Positions 20,401 through 28,475 of a stretch of 64,000 nucleotides of DNA are shown piece by piece; position 1 is the stretch's first letter; each line of letters begins with the position of its first letter. The stretch spans positions 1 through 64,000 of IMG/VR virus record IMGVR_UViG_3300042445_001604, one strand, 5' to 3'. The notes under the pieces were generated by a model. It was not told the origin of the DNA. It ran no database searches and saw only the letters and a program-made list of their open reading frames with translations. This DNA is from a virus. Position numbers and translations under genes: made by a program.

Positions 20401-21087
20401 AAGGTCAAGCGCTGCGCCACGCTCAGCGAGGGCTGCACGCTCGGCTTCAAAACCTAGTTGCTGGAGTTCTTCTCGACCAGCCTCGAGTGCGTCATTTAGA
20501 TTGAGTTGTGCGTCGGTAATTCGGTTGTTAGCATTGATAATTGATTCATTGTTTTGCTCGATGACCTGCGCAAGACGTTCCTGTGCTCGGCGGATTGCGT
20601 CAGTTGCCTTGGCAGCGCCACCACCACCCTTGCCCATTGCGCCAAGGGCCTGCATTACCCCACCTAGGGCAATCTTGGCAGACAGCATTGCCAGTCCCAT
20701 TGCACTCAGTACGTTACCAAGAACAATCAGAGACGAACCAGCAGCACCAGCAGCGCCCACAATAGACACCAGAGACCCGATGAAGGCAGAGATTGCCCCC
20801 ACTAGACCAGAAATCATTGGACCCAAAACAAAACCTGTCTTGGTCAGTTTCTGCCACGTCTCCCGAGCACGTTCCGCTTCAGGATACATTTTTCTAAGAC
20901 CGTCAGCCAATTTACCGACAGAGTTGTTGGCACCAGACTTGTTGAATCCCTGAGAGAACCTCTCTCCCAGATTCTTACCAGCCCGGCTCCCGATAGCATC
21001 AAGTCCGCCGAATCCGTCGCTAATATCCTTACGCACTTTATTTGTTATAGCACGTACTATAATGCTGGCTTCGCCTACAACAGCCAC
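17458..21087 (-). CDS. Tape measure protein
   Basis: 1,209 residues. It has a long Ala/Glu/Arg coiled coil (about 165-335; AIRRAQERLAQVIEQ...LEAERALAEARKSA) and several hydrophobic helical stretches (for example GLVGAISAFIGSLVSIVGAAGAAGS at about 95-120 and a second set at 680-780). This is the longest tail-region ORF made mainly of helices and lies just after the two chaperone genes, the canonical position. By the usual rule of about 0.15 nm per residue, the tail should be near 180 nm (inference). No lysozyme or peptidase domain is seen. Confidence 0.9.
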   Translation of the reverse strand: MAVVGEASIIVRAITNKVRKDISDGFGGLDAIGSRAGKNLGERFSQGFNKSGANNSVGKLADGLRKMYPEAERARETWQKLTKTGFVLGPMISGLVGAISAFIGSLVSIVGAAGAAGSSLIVLGNVLSAMGLAMLSAKIALGGVMQALGAMGKGGGGAAKATDAIRRAQERLAQVIEQNNESIINANNRITDAQLNLNDALEAGREELQQLGFEAERAALAERGAALDLERAREELARVQDLPPNSRIRREAELAFAQAELQYRQALDANADIAAEQERYVESGVEGTQDVIDARRELAEAEADLARTVRDGLRAQLEAERALAEARKSATAGGGADPFEGLTKSQKEFVKEVFKLKPLFEAVQEQVAAAFLPLLSGAINTFATKVLPTIGDGLAKIGGALGVAAVRVADFLASAEGIELISIFFENSARLLGPLAEAFGLLTQIFIRLMNAAAPVAERFVNWIVEGFENFNNYLKDLDKDGSLAQFFQTAGDAAAEFGAYFGEVFRLIGQIIGANLGDGSPGREMVVWLTDGLRAANDLRDGVNGSGLKDYFAAVNENVKPMLEFFGQMGRILIDMGANPAVGEMFEILKQAEPSIRKIAMALLDAAPSLAELTVQILRIFAAFVDTEQIDAFLGTLTSVATTVANLVEKAWFQTLLAQIGPLLGTFLALQSVANGVKFAFNVLVGALIGLITVVAAAVGIFQLFSKVLIGPLYNAIGRTGMILLGLIAQMFTVGPAAALASAGTILLGASIRLLGLALKAAGIGAIITLVAALVVGFMELASSNEEFKKIFTDTFDKIKSVFAGLAPVFSQLSALFGRVVDAVMPLIMNLAKLLIPLLGKLMEFMAGSAGTILNLLMPAIELLVNVLVFLIDAISFVVDWFGELLGLGDGVLEWGTRVETGTSTASSGLDGVSSSADTTTASMYGTADSMDAVGSSAEGVSPKVVTLRDHLTTLNETVVTSIEGDIAFRDSQRQLSDALSQNGTELLGNSEAADANKTAIIAAAQAVKDKMKQDIESGVPIEQATARYMENYEALKQTAINAGLSADEVNAFVKQLGFVPILTVAELKLKTDTAQKNLNDFIRKVGGTVAMVGGVGGNMIRAFGGFDDHVKGTAFASGGIAEGVYRSMARPMYKFAEPETGWEAFVSGRKGSEERNRGIVREAASRLGMNMGGVSITVNPSPGMDERALAGAVSQEITKLMRKGSMY

Positions 21088-21100
21088 GACAACTACCCTT

Positions 21101-21565
21101 CTATCCTAGGGGTGCGTCAAGAACCCCGCCAAAGGGTTTAGGACTGCTTGGGTCGAAGTCGGTCGGGGGAACGTAGCCCTTTGTGGGAGGCTTGAGCGGG
21201 TCAACAGGAGTTAGGTCTTCGAACGGCTCATCCAGTGAGTCTGCTCCAGAGATGCCACCAGAGTATGAACCACTGGCACCAGAACTTTGTGCTACTCGAA
21301 AATACCTGTACGAACGACCGTACATGTCGGAGTACATCTTTTTTCGGAATCCTTCGCGCGTCTGAAGATGCTCTTGGCTCACGAAAACAGAGTCTTCTTC
21401 GAAGATGTAGTGGATAACGTCTAGCATATCGCTGTACTCCATCTCCTTCAAATTTAGTCCGTGTATGAGGGCTTTACCGTTGACGTAAGGCCAGAGGTCA
21501 ATTGCCCAAGTTAAGAGGCCTCTGGCTGCTGTTCCGGGCGTGACGAATACTCTCCCATGAGCCAC
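21101..21565 (-). CDS. Tail assembly chaperone, frameshift extension (G/T-like T part)
   Basis: This frame lies -1 relative to the upstream chaperone gene and overlaps its end by 55 bp. Its own ATG at 21565 has no ribosome site, so it is most likely made as a C-terminal extension by -1 ribosomal frameshifting. The fused product would be about 250 residues. The region from LLTWAIDLWPYVNGKALIHG to SDMYGRSYRYFRV is typical of actinophage chaperone extensions. The tail is rich in Gly, Ser and Pro. Such G-GT pairs assist assembly of the major tail protein on the tape measure. Confidence 0.8.
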   Translation of the reverse strand: MAHGRVFVTPGTAARGLLTWAIDLWPYVNGKALIHGLNLKEMEYSDMLDVIHYIFEEDSVFVSQEHLQTREGFRKKMYSDMYGRSYRYFRVAQSSGASGSYSGGISGADSLDEPFEDLTPVDPLKPPTKGYVPPTDFDPSSPKPFGGVLDAPLG

Positions 21566-21852
21566 CCAACAATTTCGCTGAGGGTCTCGACTGTGACGAC
21601 GCGGTCAGGGTCATTTGTTAGTTCTTCGAATCGGTCAAAACTTTCCTTTACAAGGACGTTCTGAAAGAACTCGTTAATCATCTTTGCAGCAGCAGCAGGG
21701 TCATCGCTTGATGCGTCAACAGCCATGTTGAGCATTGCCTTGCCTTGAAGTTGAGGACGGCACTGAAACTCTTCTCCGTGAATACGGAACGCAATCGGCT
21801 CATCGCTGTTGAGTCCAGTTCCCTTGCCAAAATCTTTAAATCGAGCGACCAT
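21511..21852 (-). CDS. Tail assembly chaperone (G part)
   Basis: The 113-residue product starts MVARFKDFGKGTG, has a compact helical middle (AAKMINEFFQNVLV) and ends in a Pro/Glu-rich tail. It is directly upstream of the tape measure with a second overlapping frame, the classic arrangement of siphovirus chaperones. AAGGAGA precedes ATG 21852. Most ribosomes should stop at 21511; a minority should shift into the -1 frame. Confidence 0.85.
   Translation of the reverse strand: MVARFKDFGKGTGLNSDEPIAFRIHGEEFQCRPQLQGKAMLNMAVDASSDDPAAAAKMINEFFQNVLVKESFDRFEELTNDPDRVVTVETLSEIVGWLMGEYSSRPEQQPEAS
21532..21538 (-). other. Candidate -1 frameshift slippery site CCCGGAA
   Basis: In the frame of the first chaperone this reads C-CCG-GAA. 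The P-site Pro codon CCG can re-pair one base back with CCC, while the A-site match is imperfect. It is the best heptamer I could find in the overlap, not a canonical XXXYYYZ site. Confidence 0.35.
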
Positions 21853-21925
21853 TGTTTTGTCTCCTTGTTGTATTCGTTAAATGTGACTTACGTCTTGTAT
21901 ACATTCTACCCCATAAAGCATTCAA

Positions 21926-22330
21926 CTATCCCCTAAAGTGGATGAGTTGAGCACTAAGATACGGGTTAGGTTTTGTTCCTGGGTGCATCACAGAGTTTCT
22001 AAAAATAACAACTCCGCGTTGCTGGAAGCGAAGGGCCTTACCTTCGTTTGGCACAATTATGTGGGGCCGAGTTCCTTGATGATGCATGAGGGCGTGGGGG
22101 GCACTGGCTTTTAGACCAGCGTACTGACCAGTAGCATTTCTCAAGTGATACCAAGAAATACTTTTTTGTAGTCTACCCGTGCGGACACCAACCATCCGCC
22201 TAGCACCAGTAAGCGCTGGGATTCTTTTACTTTCTATGTGTCTCCACAGACCACCATTTGGCTTGTTAAGTTCTACCTCAACATTTCTTGCTATAGCGCT
22301 GGTATTTATGTTGAGCGACACGCTAAACAT
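21926..22330 (-). CDS. HK97 gp10-like head-tail connector / tail completion protein
   Basis: 134 residues. The middle has the pattern common to HK97 gp10-like neck proteins: RTGRLQKSISW, then APHALMHHQGTRPHIIVP and RFQQRGVVIFRNSVMHPGTKPNPYL. ATG 22330 overlaps the stop of the upstream gene (TAATG), suggesting coupled translation. The position between the terminator-like gene and the chaperones fits a neck protein. Confidence 0.75.
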   Translation of the reverse strand: MFSVSLNINTSAIARNVEVELNKPNGGLWRHIESKRIPALTGARRMVGVRTGRLQKSISWYHLRNATGQYAGLKASAPHALMHHQGTRPHIIVPNEGKALRFQQRGVVIFRNSVMHPGTKPNPYLSAQLIHFRG

Positions 22331-22839
22331 TAGGGGACCGCCATTGTTATTTCAAGAGTTGATGTTTGGAATCCGCCCTCAGGGCCCTCAGCAGCGAGAG
22401 TGGCAATGACGCCAAGCCCGTAACCTGTCTCGTCCCAGACATCGAGGTCGTTGATGGACTGCATCAGAACCCAAGAATCGACAGCGGCGATTTCAGATGA
22501 CGCCGAGATAGAATCTCCTGTCGGAGCGCGACCATTTACCCCAACTGTGGGGACCTCTCGTGAAATAGAGATGCTTAGGGTCGCACTACGTGGGTTGTTG
22601 CATCGACGTGGCTCAGTTGCTTGGTCCCCAGGGGAGCCCAAGTACATCTGAAGAAAAGAAACAACAAGTTGCTCACAGTCAATTGCAGGCTGTCCAATCA
22701 TCCAGTATTGACGCTTCGGGAGTGGCACACCGTATGATTCAAACACAGTAACGACTCGAGCGAGGACGGCATCCAACATAACCTTCAGGTCAAGAGCGCC
22801 CTCGTCGATGTCATAGTCTCCGAGTTTGACGTAAGACAT
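22330..22839 (-). CDS. Tail terminator-like protein
   Basis: 169 residues. It starts MSYVKLGDYDIDEGALDLK and contains PAIDCEQLVVSFLQMYLG, a central beta sheet (TLSISISREVP) and VLMQSINDLDVW. This helix-sheet layout is seen in actinophage proteins annotated as tail terminators. The gene overlaps the gp10-like gene by one base. The assignment rests on position and layout. Confidence 0.55.
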   Translation of the reverse strand: MSYVKLGDYDIDEGALDLKVMLDAVLARVVTVFESYGVPLPKRQYWMIGQPAIDCEQLVVSFLQMYLGSPGDQATEPRRCNNPRSATLSISISREVPTVGVNGRAPTGDSISASSEIAAVDSWVLMQSINDLDVWDETGYGLGVIATLAAEGPEGGFQTSTLEITMAVP

Positions 22840-22841
22840 TA

Positions 22842-23000
22842 TTACGCCTCGTCTGCTACCTCAACCTCGGCCTCAACGACCTCGGCTACGGGTTCAAAAA
22901 ATCGCGGAGCAACCTTCTCAGGTGCAAACCTTTGGGGTGCAACAGGAGTGGCGGGTTTTGCGTTGGGCATGTCACCAGAGGTGAAGTTTGTCATAGCCAT
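22842..23000 (-). CDS. Small Pro/Ala/Glu-rich protein, 52 aa
   Basis: ATG 23000 follows AGGAAAAACAC and the stop is two bases before the next start. The product (MAMTNFTSGDMPNAK...) is low in complexity, with a VEAEVEVADEA tail. Short proteins of this kind are common between head-tail adaptor and terminator genes in actinophages. Function unknown. Confidence 0.6.
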   Translation of the reverse strand: MAMTNFTSGDMPNAKPATPVAPQRFAPEKVAPRFFEPVAEVVEAEVEVADEA

Positions 23001-23014
23001 GTGTTTTTCCTAAC

Positions 23015-24079
23015 TTATGAAAGTGAAATCTGGAGGTTTCCAGAAGCCAATGATACTAGTGTACCGTTCTTCTCTGCATACAAGTCCCATACGCCTGGGT
23101 CTACTGCACGCAAGACGTTATAGGCGTCTACGTAGTTGATAGTCACCCCAATTGTCTGAGCACCAGTGTTGAGAACCACCTGAGAAGAGGGGATATTCGC
23201 TGAAACAGTTTCACTCCAGTTATAGACAGTGACGCTCAGGGTCCAACCCGCTTCAGAGAGCAGAAATGCCCCACCGACGCTTGCAAGCGGGAGTGTGACA
23301 GAGTCAGAACCACCTGCAGGAATCTCGAGGTCGAGCGATGACGTGGCGAATTTTAAGGGCTTCGGATTGTACCGACGACCCCTTGGAACGTCTACAGAGA
23401 AGACTCGTGACCGCTGAGAGGCCTTTGCGGGGTTGGCAGTCTTGAGGAACAAATCGACCTCGTAGACACCAGTTTTGATGTCATCAATGAAGTCTTGGGA
23501 ATCCAAGAGGGTGTACGAAACTCCCTGACGAGAGATTGATGTAACGCGTCGGGGCAGAGCACAATCCTCATCGCCAGCCCAGAGTTTCGCGAACTCACGA
23601 GCCAACGTCCGCGCAGCCATACGACCAGCAACGGGCGGGGGAGTTCCGTACGAGTATGTAATTTCTACGTTGTAAGGGTTCCACAGCGTTGCGTTGTAGA
23701 ACTGAATCGTAGAGTTGTCAACAAGGACATAGTCACTGGGAGAAATAACGGTTCCGTTGTCGAGACGAACAGTGTGAATTTCCGTCACAGGGCGGGCACG
23801 AAGTCGAATACGCGCCTCAGGCGACGTCCACTCCTGTGCGTAAAGCATGACATTTCGAACCTCGCCCTTGTACAGCGTGGCAATGTTGGTCTTAGTCGAA
23901 AGGCCTGGAAGAGTTCCAATAGTGTTTCGGATGTAGCGTTCAGTAGTCGTCCCAGTACCAAAGTACTTACGACCAGACATTGCCCACAACAGGTACGACG
24001 CAACTCGGCATGCCTCTTCGGCATACTCAGAGTTAGACATGTCGCCAAGTTCACTTGGCTGAACCCATAATGCGGTCAT
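23015..24079 (-). CDS. Head-to-tail adaptor (gp6/gp15-like) with C-terminal beta domain
   Basis: 354 residues. The N-terminal half has the helical adaptor signature: EEACRVASYLLWAMSGRKYFG and, at about 165-185, RMAARTLAREFAKLWAGDE. It also has a central beta region with PVTEIHTVRLDNGTVI. The last about 110 residues (from TSSLDLEIPAGGSDSV) form an added beta-sandwich-like domain that is not part of a minimal adaptor and may decorate the neck. It is downstream of the major tail gene, which is not the usual order. Confidence 0.7.
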   Translation of the reverse strand: MTALWVQPSELGDMSNSEYAEEACRVASYLLWAMSGRKYFGTGTTTERYIRNTIGTLPGLSTKTNIATLYKGEVRNVMLYAQEWTSPEARIRLRARPVTEIHTVRLDNGTVISPSDYVLVDNSTIQFYNATLWNPYNVEITYSYGTPPPVAGRMAARTLAREFAKLWAGDEDCALPRRVTSISRQGVSYTLLDSQDFIDDIKTGVYEVDLFLKTANPAKASQRSRVFSVDVPRGRRYNPKPLKFATSSLDLEIPAGGSDSVTLPLASVGGAFLLSEAGWTLSVTVYNWSETVSANIPSSQVVLNTGAQTIGVTINYVDAYNVLRAVDPGVWDLYAEKNGTLVSLASGNLQISLS

Positions 24080-24104
24080 GCTACATCCTGTCTATAAAGT
24101 GAAC

Positions 24105-24142
24105 GGTGGTGCGCCCATGAGAAGTCCCACAGACGCACCACC
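24105..24142 (-). terminator. Hairpin after the major tail gene
   Basis: A 9-bp perfect stem (GGTGGTGCG with CGCACCACC) around a 20-base loop lies just after the major tail protein stop. There is no U-run, so it may be an mRNA-stabilising or attenuating hairpin rather than a full terminator. Confidence 0.5.
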
Positions 24143-24154
24143 TTGGAGGTCCGA

Positions 24155-25222
24155 TTAGGAGGTCGGGTCTTCCACGGAGTTGATGATGTAATCGATGGGG
24201 TTGTCAGCGTTGTACTCGAGGTTACCGGGTACGTTGAAGTCATCGTTGAGGTTGACATCGTCCGCGTCAGGCAATGCGAGCGTTGCGACCTCGACGTACT
24301 GACGTGCAGCGGCAGCCAGACCAGAAGCAGGCGCGTTCGAGGAGATTATGCTTCCCGAACGAGCGAAACTGAAGGTGTCGGTGGTTACCTGAGTGATGGT
24401 CTGAACACCATTGAGGGCAGCGTTGCAACCAGAAACGGTAACAACCTGTCCAACCTTGAATCCGTGTGCAGCAGAGGTGAGCGTACCCAAAATCGCGGTT
24501 GCAGCCTCGTTAGAGACAGTTTTCGTCGAAGCATCGTACCACTGGTAGAAGCCCTTGACTCCAGTAGGTGCCCAGTCCGAACGAGCGTACGAATAGGGGC
24601 GCTCTGAAGCAACAGGGAATTCCCAGCGTCCGTCGAGTCCGTCTCCGAACAACGAGTTTCCGAGTCCGTAGCCTTCGAAGGTGTTGGCGAGCATGCCGTT
24701 TTCGATAACACGGTCACCCGACTGACGCATCTTGACGTACGGGAAGACCCAGTGGAAGTAGGGGTTGTCCTCGTCCTTCTTGCCACCCTTGATGGCGAAC
24801 GACCAAGCCTCAATGGCAACACCGTTACCAGCAGGGTCGTCTCCAACGCCGGGCGAAGCCCAACCAATCGAGAGGGTCGAAGCAGCCGAGTTGGCAAGCG
24901 ACGAACCGTAGTTCTTGCGGAGCAAGAGACCACCCGAGAGAAGGTTGGTGAGTTCGGGGTCGGGCTCACAGATGGCGAGTTCCATCGTGATTCGCTTGAG
25001 TGTGTCAGGGGCCTTGTAAGAAACACAGATGGCTCCATTAGCGCTCTTTTCCGTCATCTCGTCGCCCTCTTCATATTCGGGGGTAAACGAGAGACGCATG
25101 AATGCCGAGGTGACATACGAGTCACCAGGGTTGTTCAGCAGTGCACCAGTCGAGTCAAGGCGGGTAACGCGAATTGACACACCCTGAATGCTGGCTGCAT
25201 ATTCCTGAGTTGCAGTAGCCAT
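24155..25222 (-). CDS. Major tail protein
   Basis: 355 residues. It has the pattern of actinophage major tail proteins: AFMRLSFTPEYEEGDEM, ITMELAICEPDPELTNLLSGG, AIEAWSFAIKGG, NPYFHWVFPYVKMRQSGDRVIENGMLANTFEGYG, then WEFPVASERPYSY. A single copy of the AAHGFKVGQVVTVSG beta module is appended at about 258-310, as in some phages with C-terminal Ig-like tail decorations. A strong hairpin follows the gene, consistent with a highly expressed unit. Confidence 0.82.
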   Translation of the reverse strand: MATATQEYAASIQGVSIRVTRLDSTGALLNNPGDSYVTSAFMRLSFTPEYEEGDEMTEKSANGAICVSYKAPDTLKRITMELAICEPDPELTNLLSGGLLLRKNYGSSLANSAASTLSIGWASPGVGDDPAGNGVAIEAWSFAIKGGKKDEDNPYFHWVFPYVKMRQSGDRVIENGMLANTFEGYGLGNSLFGDGLDGRWEFPVASERPYSYARSDWAPTGVKGFYQWYDASTKTVSNEAATAILGTLTSAAHGFKVGQVVTVSGCNAALNGVQTITQVTTDTFSFARSGSIISSNAPASGLAAAARQYVEVATLALPDADDVNLNDDFNVPGNLEYNADNPIDYIINSVEDPTS

Positions 25223-25248
25223 TTAGACTATCTCCTTAGTTGTTGTGG

Positions 25249-26346
25249 TTATGCCGTCAGGTCTACCCGGACAGCGAGGTGTATTGAGGTGTCAAAGTAA
25301 ACCGCTGCGGGGCGGATTGCCTTTAGTCTCATGTCATTCTGGTTACCTGCCACGTCATAAGCCTGTGACAAGTTATCGTTGACGACATCAACATCACCAA
25401 GATAAGTCTTGACAGTGCCAGTGGCGTACATCCATTTGCTGTCGTCATCGCCCATCATCTGGATAAATCCAGTGACCGACTCTGACGAAGCGTTAGTGAG
25501 ACCCGAAATTGTGATGGTTACCGTGTCGGCGTCGATTCTGGTTACAACAGAAGTTCCGACAAGGTCATCCTCAGAAATGTTTGCCCCAGTAACACTAAAC
25601 TTCACTACATCACCGTTGACAAGTCCGTGAGCACTCGCGGTGTTGATTGTGAGGGTGTTGCCACCTGTGATAGCAGCCGTGGAGGTGGCAATGCGCGGTC
25701 CATCTCCCGAGTATCCACTACCAACAATGACAGGAGTTCCGCCCATTGTCTGGAGGTGGTCCTTGTCTTTGTTGTGGAACAGCATGTTTGAGTTGCTCGA
25801 CAAGAGTGCCATGACGTCGCGCGTCATGTGGATGATTCCCTGCTCTCCACCGTGTGAAGTAGTTGCAATCGTGTGCTCTAGAAGTGCCAGTGCCCGCTTT
25901 GGCGAAAGCGCTGTACCTGAGTTGAGAACCGAAGCAGTGGAGCCGATAAGTGCTTTGTTGTCCTCAGACTGAGCGATACGAACATCGCCGTTCCACAACT
26001 CGCGCTCCATTGCTTTTTGAGTAACGCCCTCTAATTGACGCTTGAGACGAGCAATTCGGTCAAGTCCTAAAAATCCAAGTCCAGAGCGAACTTCGTCGAT
26101 TTCGATGAAGAACGGCTTGATTTCGTCGTAATAGTTGACAGTGGCATTGTTTACAAGAACATAACTATTGGTGTCTGTGTCGTCCCAGTTAGTGAGGGTG
26201 TCAACAGTTGTTTCATATTCCTGAGAAAATCCTCTAATCCAGCGGTCTTCGTCAGCCGAGTTTTCGGGCTTGACGACAGCAAGCAAACCAAAAGCGGAGG
26301 GCACGATAGCGGGTGCCTCTACAACGCCATTATTTGGGAAAGCCAT
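25249..26346 (-). CDS. Second capsid-fold candidate / minor capsid protein
   Basis: 365 residues. Layout resembles HK97-fold shell proteins: a long helix (FLGLDRIARLKRQLEGVTQKAMERELWNG, about 92-120), LSPKRALALLEH, then IIHMTRDVMALLSSN and KTYLGDVDVV...IRPAAVYFDT. A beta module with SAHGLVNGDVVKF is inserted at about 218-293, where it would protrude. Some actinophages code for two shell proteins (hexamer and pentamer). This gene, directly after the major capsid gene, could be the second. That is inference; an encapsulin-like role is not supported. Confidence 0.55.
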   Translation of the reverse strand: MAFPNNGVVEAPAIVPSAFGLLAVVKPENSADEDRWIRGFSQEYETTVDTLTNWDDTDTNSYVLVNNATVNYYDEIKPFFIEIDEVRSGLGFLGLDRIARLKRQLEGVTQKAMERELWNGDVRIAQSEDNKALIGSTASVLNSGTALSPKRALALLEHTIATTSHGGEQGIIHMTRDVMALLSSNSNMLFHNKDKDHLQTMGGTPVIVGSGYSGDGPRIATSTAAITGGNTLTINTASAHGLVNGDVVKFSVTGANISEDDLVGTSVVTRIDADTVTITISGLTNASSESVTGFIQMMGDDDSKWMYATGTVKTYLGDVDVVNDNLSQAYDVAGNQNDMRLKAIRPAAVYFDTSIHLAVRVDLTA

Positions 26347-26381
26347 GTGATGAATCCTTAAAGTTTAGGTTTTGTCCTGTA

Positions 26382-26413
26382 GCAGGGGTGACCTCCGAAG
26401 AGGCCACCCCCGC
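26382..26413 (-). terminator. Strong hairpin after the major capsid gene
   Basis: A 14-bp near-perfect GC-rich stem with a TTCG tetraloop sits between the major capsid stop and the next start. With no long U-run it probably acts as an attenuator or 3'-end stabiliser that raises capsid mRNA over downstream genes. Confidence 0.65.
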
Positions 26414-26433
26414 TGACGAGGGTTATCGAACTA

Positions 26434-28353
26434 TTAGAGTTCGATGGTTGCTGCTGCGGTTCCACCAGTGGTGTCGCGGAGGGCTGCTGCCGCACCGTTG
26501 ACGCTGATGGTCGAGGTGATGGCGAGAGACTCGACACCAACCTTTGCGACGCCTTCGAAGGTTTCAACGAACATCTTGTAGTCGTTGGTTCCGACGAGGG
26601 TCGAGTCGCGGATGATACCGAGGTCCAGCGTTCCACCGTCGAGGAACAAGAAGGTTCCTTCGGCGAACAGGTACCACGTGAACGAGTTTGCGAACCCAGT
26701 GAGTGCTGCTGCACCCTGCGAGGCGTAAACACCGAGGTCGAGCGACGGAATCAGGTCGATGTTTGCCTGAGCGACGAAACCGTCGATTTCAGAGTTCGAG
26801 ATTCCGAGGTTCGAGTCACCGGGCATGTTCAGGATGAGGTCAGCCGACATAGCGTCGTAAACCCATGCAGGAACAATTGCCTTCAACTGAGTGTCAGCCG
26901 CGATGCGGTGACGCGAACGGTATCCTGCTGCTGCACGGCGCAACTGAACGAGGAAGTCGCGACCAAAACCGATGAGGTTGGTGGTCGTAACAGCCGTCGA
27001 AGCGGTTCCGATTGCGGAGGTGAGGTTCTGCTCAGCCTCACGTGCGTGCTGGATGAGTCCGAGTTCGTTGTGACGAGCAAGGAGTTCCGGGTACGCACGA
27101 GTGAACAGGTTACCGAACTGCATCTGGAGGGTCACAGCGTCAGTGTTAGCCGTGGTCTCCGTAGCAGCCGAAACCGTGAGGCTCGCCTTGGTGTCGCTTG
27201 ACGGAGTGATGTCCGTCGCGTTGCTCCAGATTCCAACCGCGTTCGCGTAAGACGAAAGCACGGGCGGAACGACGAAGCGGATACCGCCACGGTCTGCCTG
27301 GAAACGGGGGAGAGCGTCACGCACGGGGCGGACGTTCGTACCGAGACCAAAGACGTCGTACTTCACCTGGAAAGGCGTAGCGTGTCCACCCGATGCAACG
27401 AGTGCTTCGGCTCCGACGACGTTCTGAATCTTGGCGAGGTTGGCTTCGGCGTCTGTGGTCAGAACGCGGTCTTCCGGGTAAGACGTTGAGAACGATGCCA
27501 CGATGTGCTGTTCTCCGTCTCCTCCATTAACGCGACGGAGGGTGTGGAGACGCTTCTCCATTGCCTCGGCTACGCCGTGGAGGTCTTTGATGGTGCTGCC
27601 AGCCGTGTAACCGGGGATGTCAGCGCCAGCCGTGATTGCCACGGATGCGAACGCAACTTCCTCGGCGACGGGACGACGGTCAGCGGGAGCCTCGAAGGCA
27701 CCTTCTGCTGCGGCGGTCACTGTTGCCTCTTCCTGCGCCTCTTCGGACGCAATTTCTTGGGGGGTTTCTTGAATTGATGCTTCTGCTTCTGCAGGAGCGT
27801 CTTCGGCTTCTCCGTCTTCAGGGTCTGCTGAAGCGACAACAGCGTCATCCGCTGCCTCTACTTCTGCTTCTCCATCTTCGGGGTCACCAGAGTTTGATGC
27901 TTCGGCGAGTTCGTCAACTTCGACCGACGCTTCGGCTACTGCCTCTTCGTCAACCGATGCCTCGGACTCGTCCTCTGCCTCAATGGAAGTCTCGTCGACC
28001 GAATACTTGGTCATCTCGTCTTCCTTTGCTTCGTCAGCCATCGGAGCCTTTTCGGCATCCTCGGCTTCCTCTGCTGGCACAACTTCTTCGCTAGGCATGT
28101 CTTCACCCTTGACGCGCATTGCAGCCTCGGCTGCTTGCTGGGTGAGTTCTACTGCCATCGTCTCACGACGTGTCATTTCGCCACGAACCGTGTCGAGCAT
28201 GTCTGCGAGTTCAGTCATGGCAGCAACATTGTCCGAAGTCTGCTCTTCCGATGCATACCTGTCGAACTCAGCGACCATGTTGTCTGCCAGTTCGGTGATT
28301 GCTTCATCACCGAGTTCTGCCAGTTGGTCTAACTGTGATTTGATGCTGTCCAC
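26434..28353 (-). CDS. Major capsid protein with long N-terminal (scaffold-like) region
   Basis: 639 residues. Residues 1-about 95 are helical, and about 95-240 are very rich in Glu, Ala and Asp, like a fused scaffolding (delta) region. The shell domain runs from about 310 (ASGGHATPFQVKYDVFGLGTNVRPVRDALPRF) through PAWVYDAMSADLILNMPG to EGTFLFLDGGTLDLGIIRDS and FVETFEGVAKVGVESLAI. A protease domain lies in the upstream gene and would be expected to remove the N-terminus. GTG 28353 is preceded by AGAGGAGG. Confidence 0.83.
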   Translation of the reverse strand: MDSIKSQLDQLAELGDEAITELADNMVAEFDRYASEEQTSDNVAAMTELADMLDTVRGEMTRRETMAVELTQQAAEAAMRVKGEDMPSEEVVPAEEAEDAEKAPMADEAKEDEMTKYSVDETSIEAEDESEASVDEEAVAEASVEVDELAEASNSGDPEDGEAEVEAADDAVVASADPEDGEAEDAPAEAEASIQETPQEIASEEAQEEATVTAAAEGAFEAPADRRPVAEEVAFASVAITAGADIPGYTAGSTIKDLHGVAEAMEKRLHTLRRVNGGDGEQHIVASFSTSYPEDRVLTTDAEANLAKIQNVVGAEALVASGGHATPFQVKYDVFGLGTNVRPVRDALPRFQADRGGIRFVVPPVLSSYANAVGIWSNATDITPSSDTKASLTVSAATETTANTDAVTLQMQFGNLFTRAYPELLARHNELGLIQHAREAEQNLTSAIGTASTAVTTTNLIGFGRDFLVQLRRAAAGYRSRHRIAADTQLKAIVPAWVYDAMSADLILNMPGDSNLGISNSEIDGFVAQANIDLIPSLDLGVYASQGAAALTGFANSFTWYLFAEGTFLFLDGGTLDLGIIRDSTLVGTNDYKMFVETFEGVAKVGVESLAITSTISVNGAAAALRDTTGGTAAATIEL

Positions 28354-28475
28354 TGTACCTCCTCTAGGCCAGTTGGGGTATTGAATACCAATACCTTATG
28401 GATAGTCTGAGGTAAAGGGACTGGCACAAATAGATTATGCAAGGCACTCCACCCAGAGTCTATATTACACTACTT

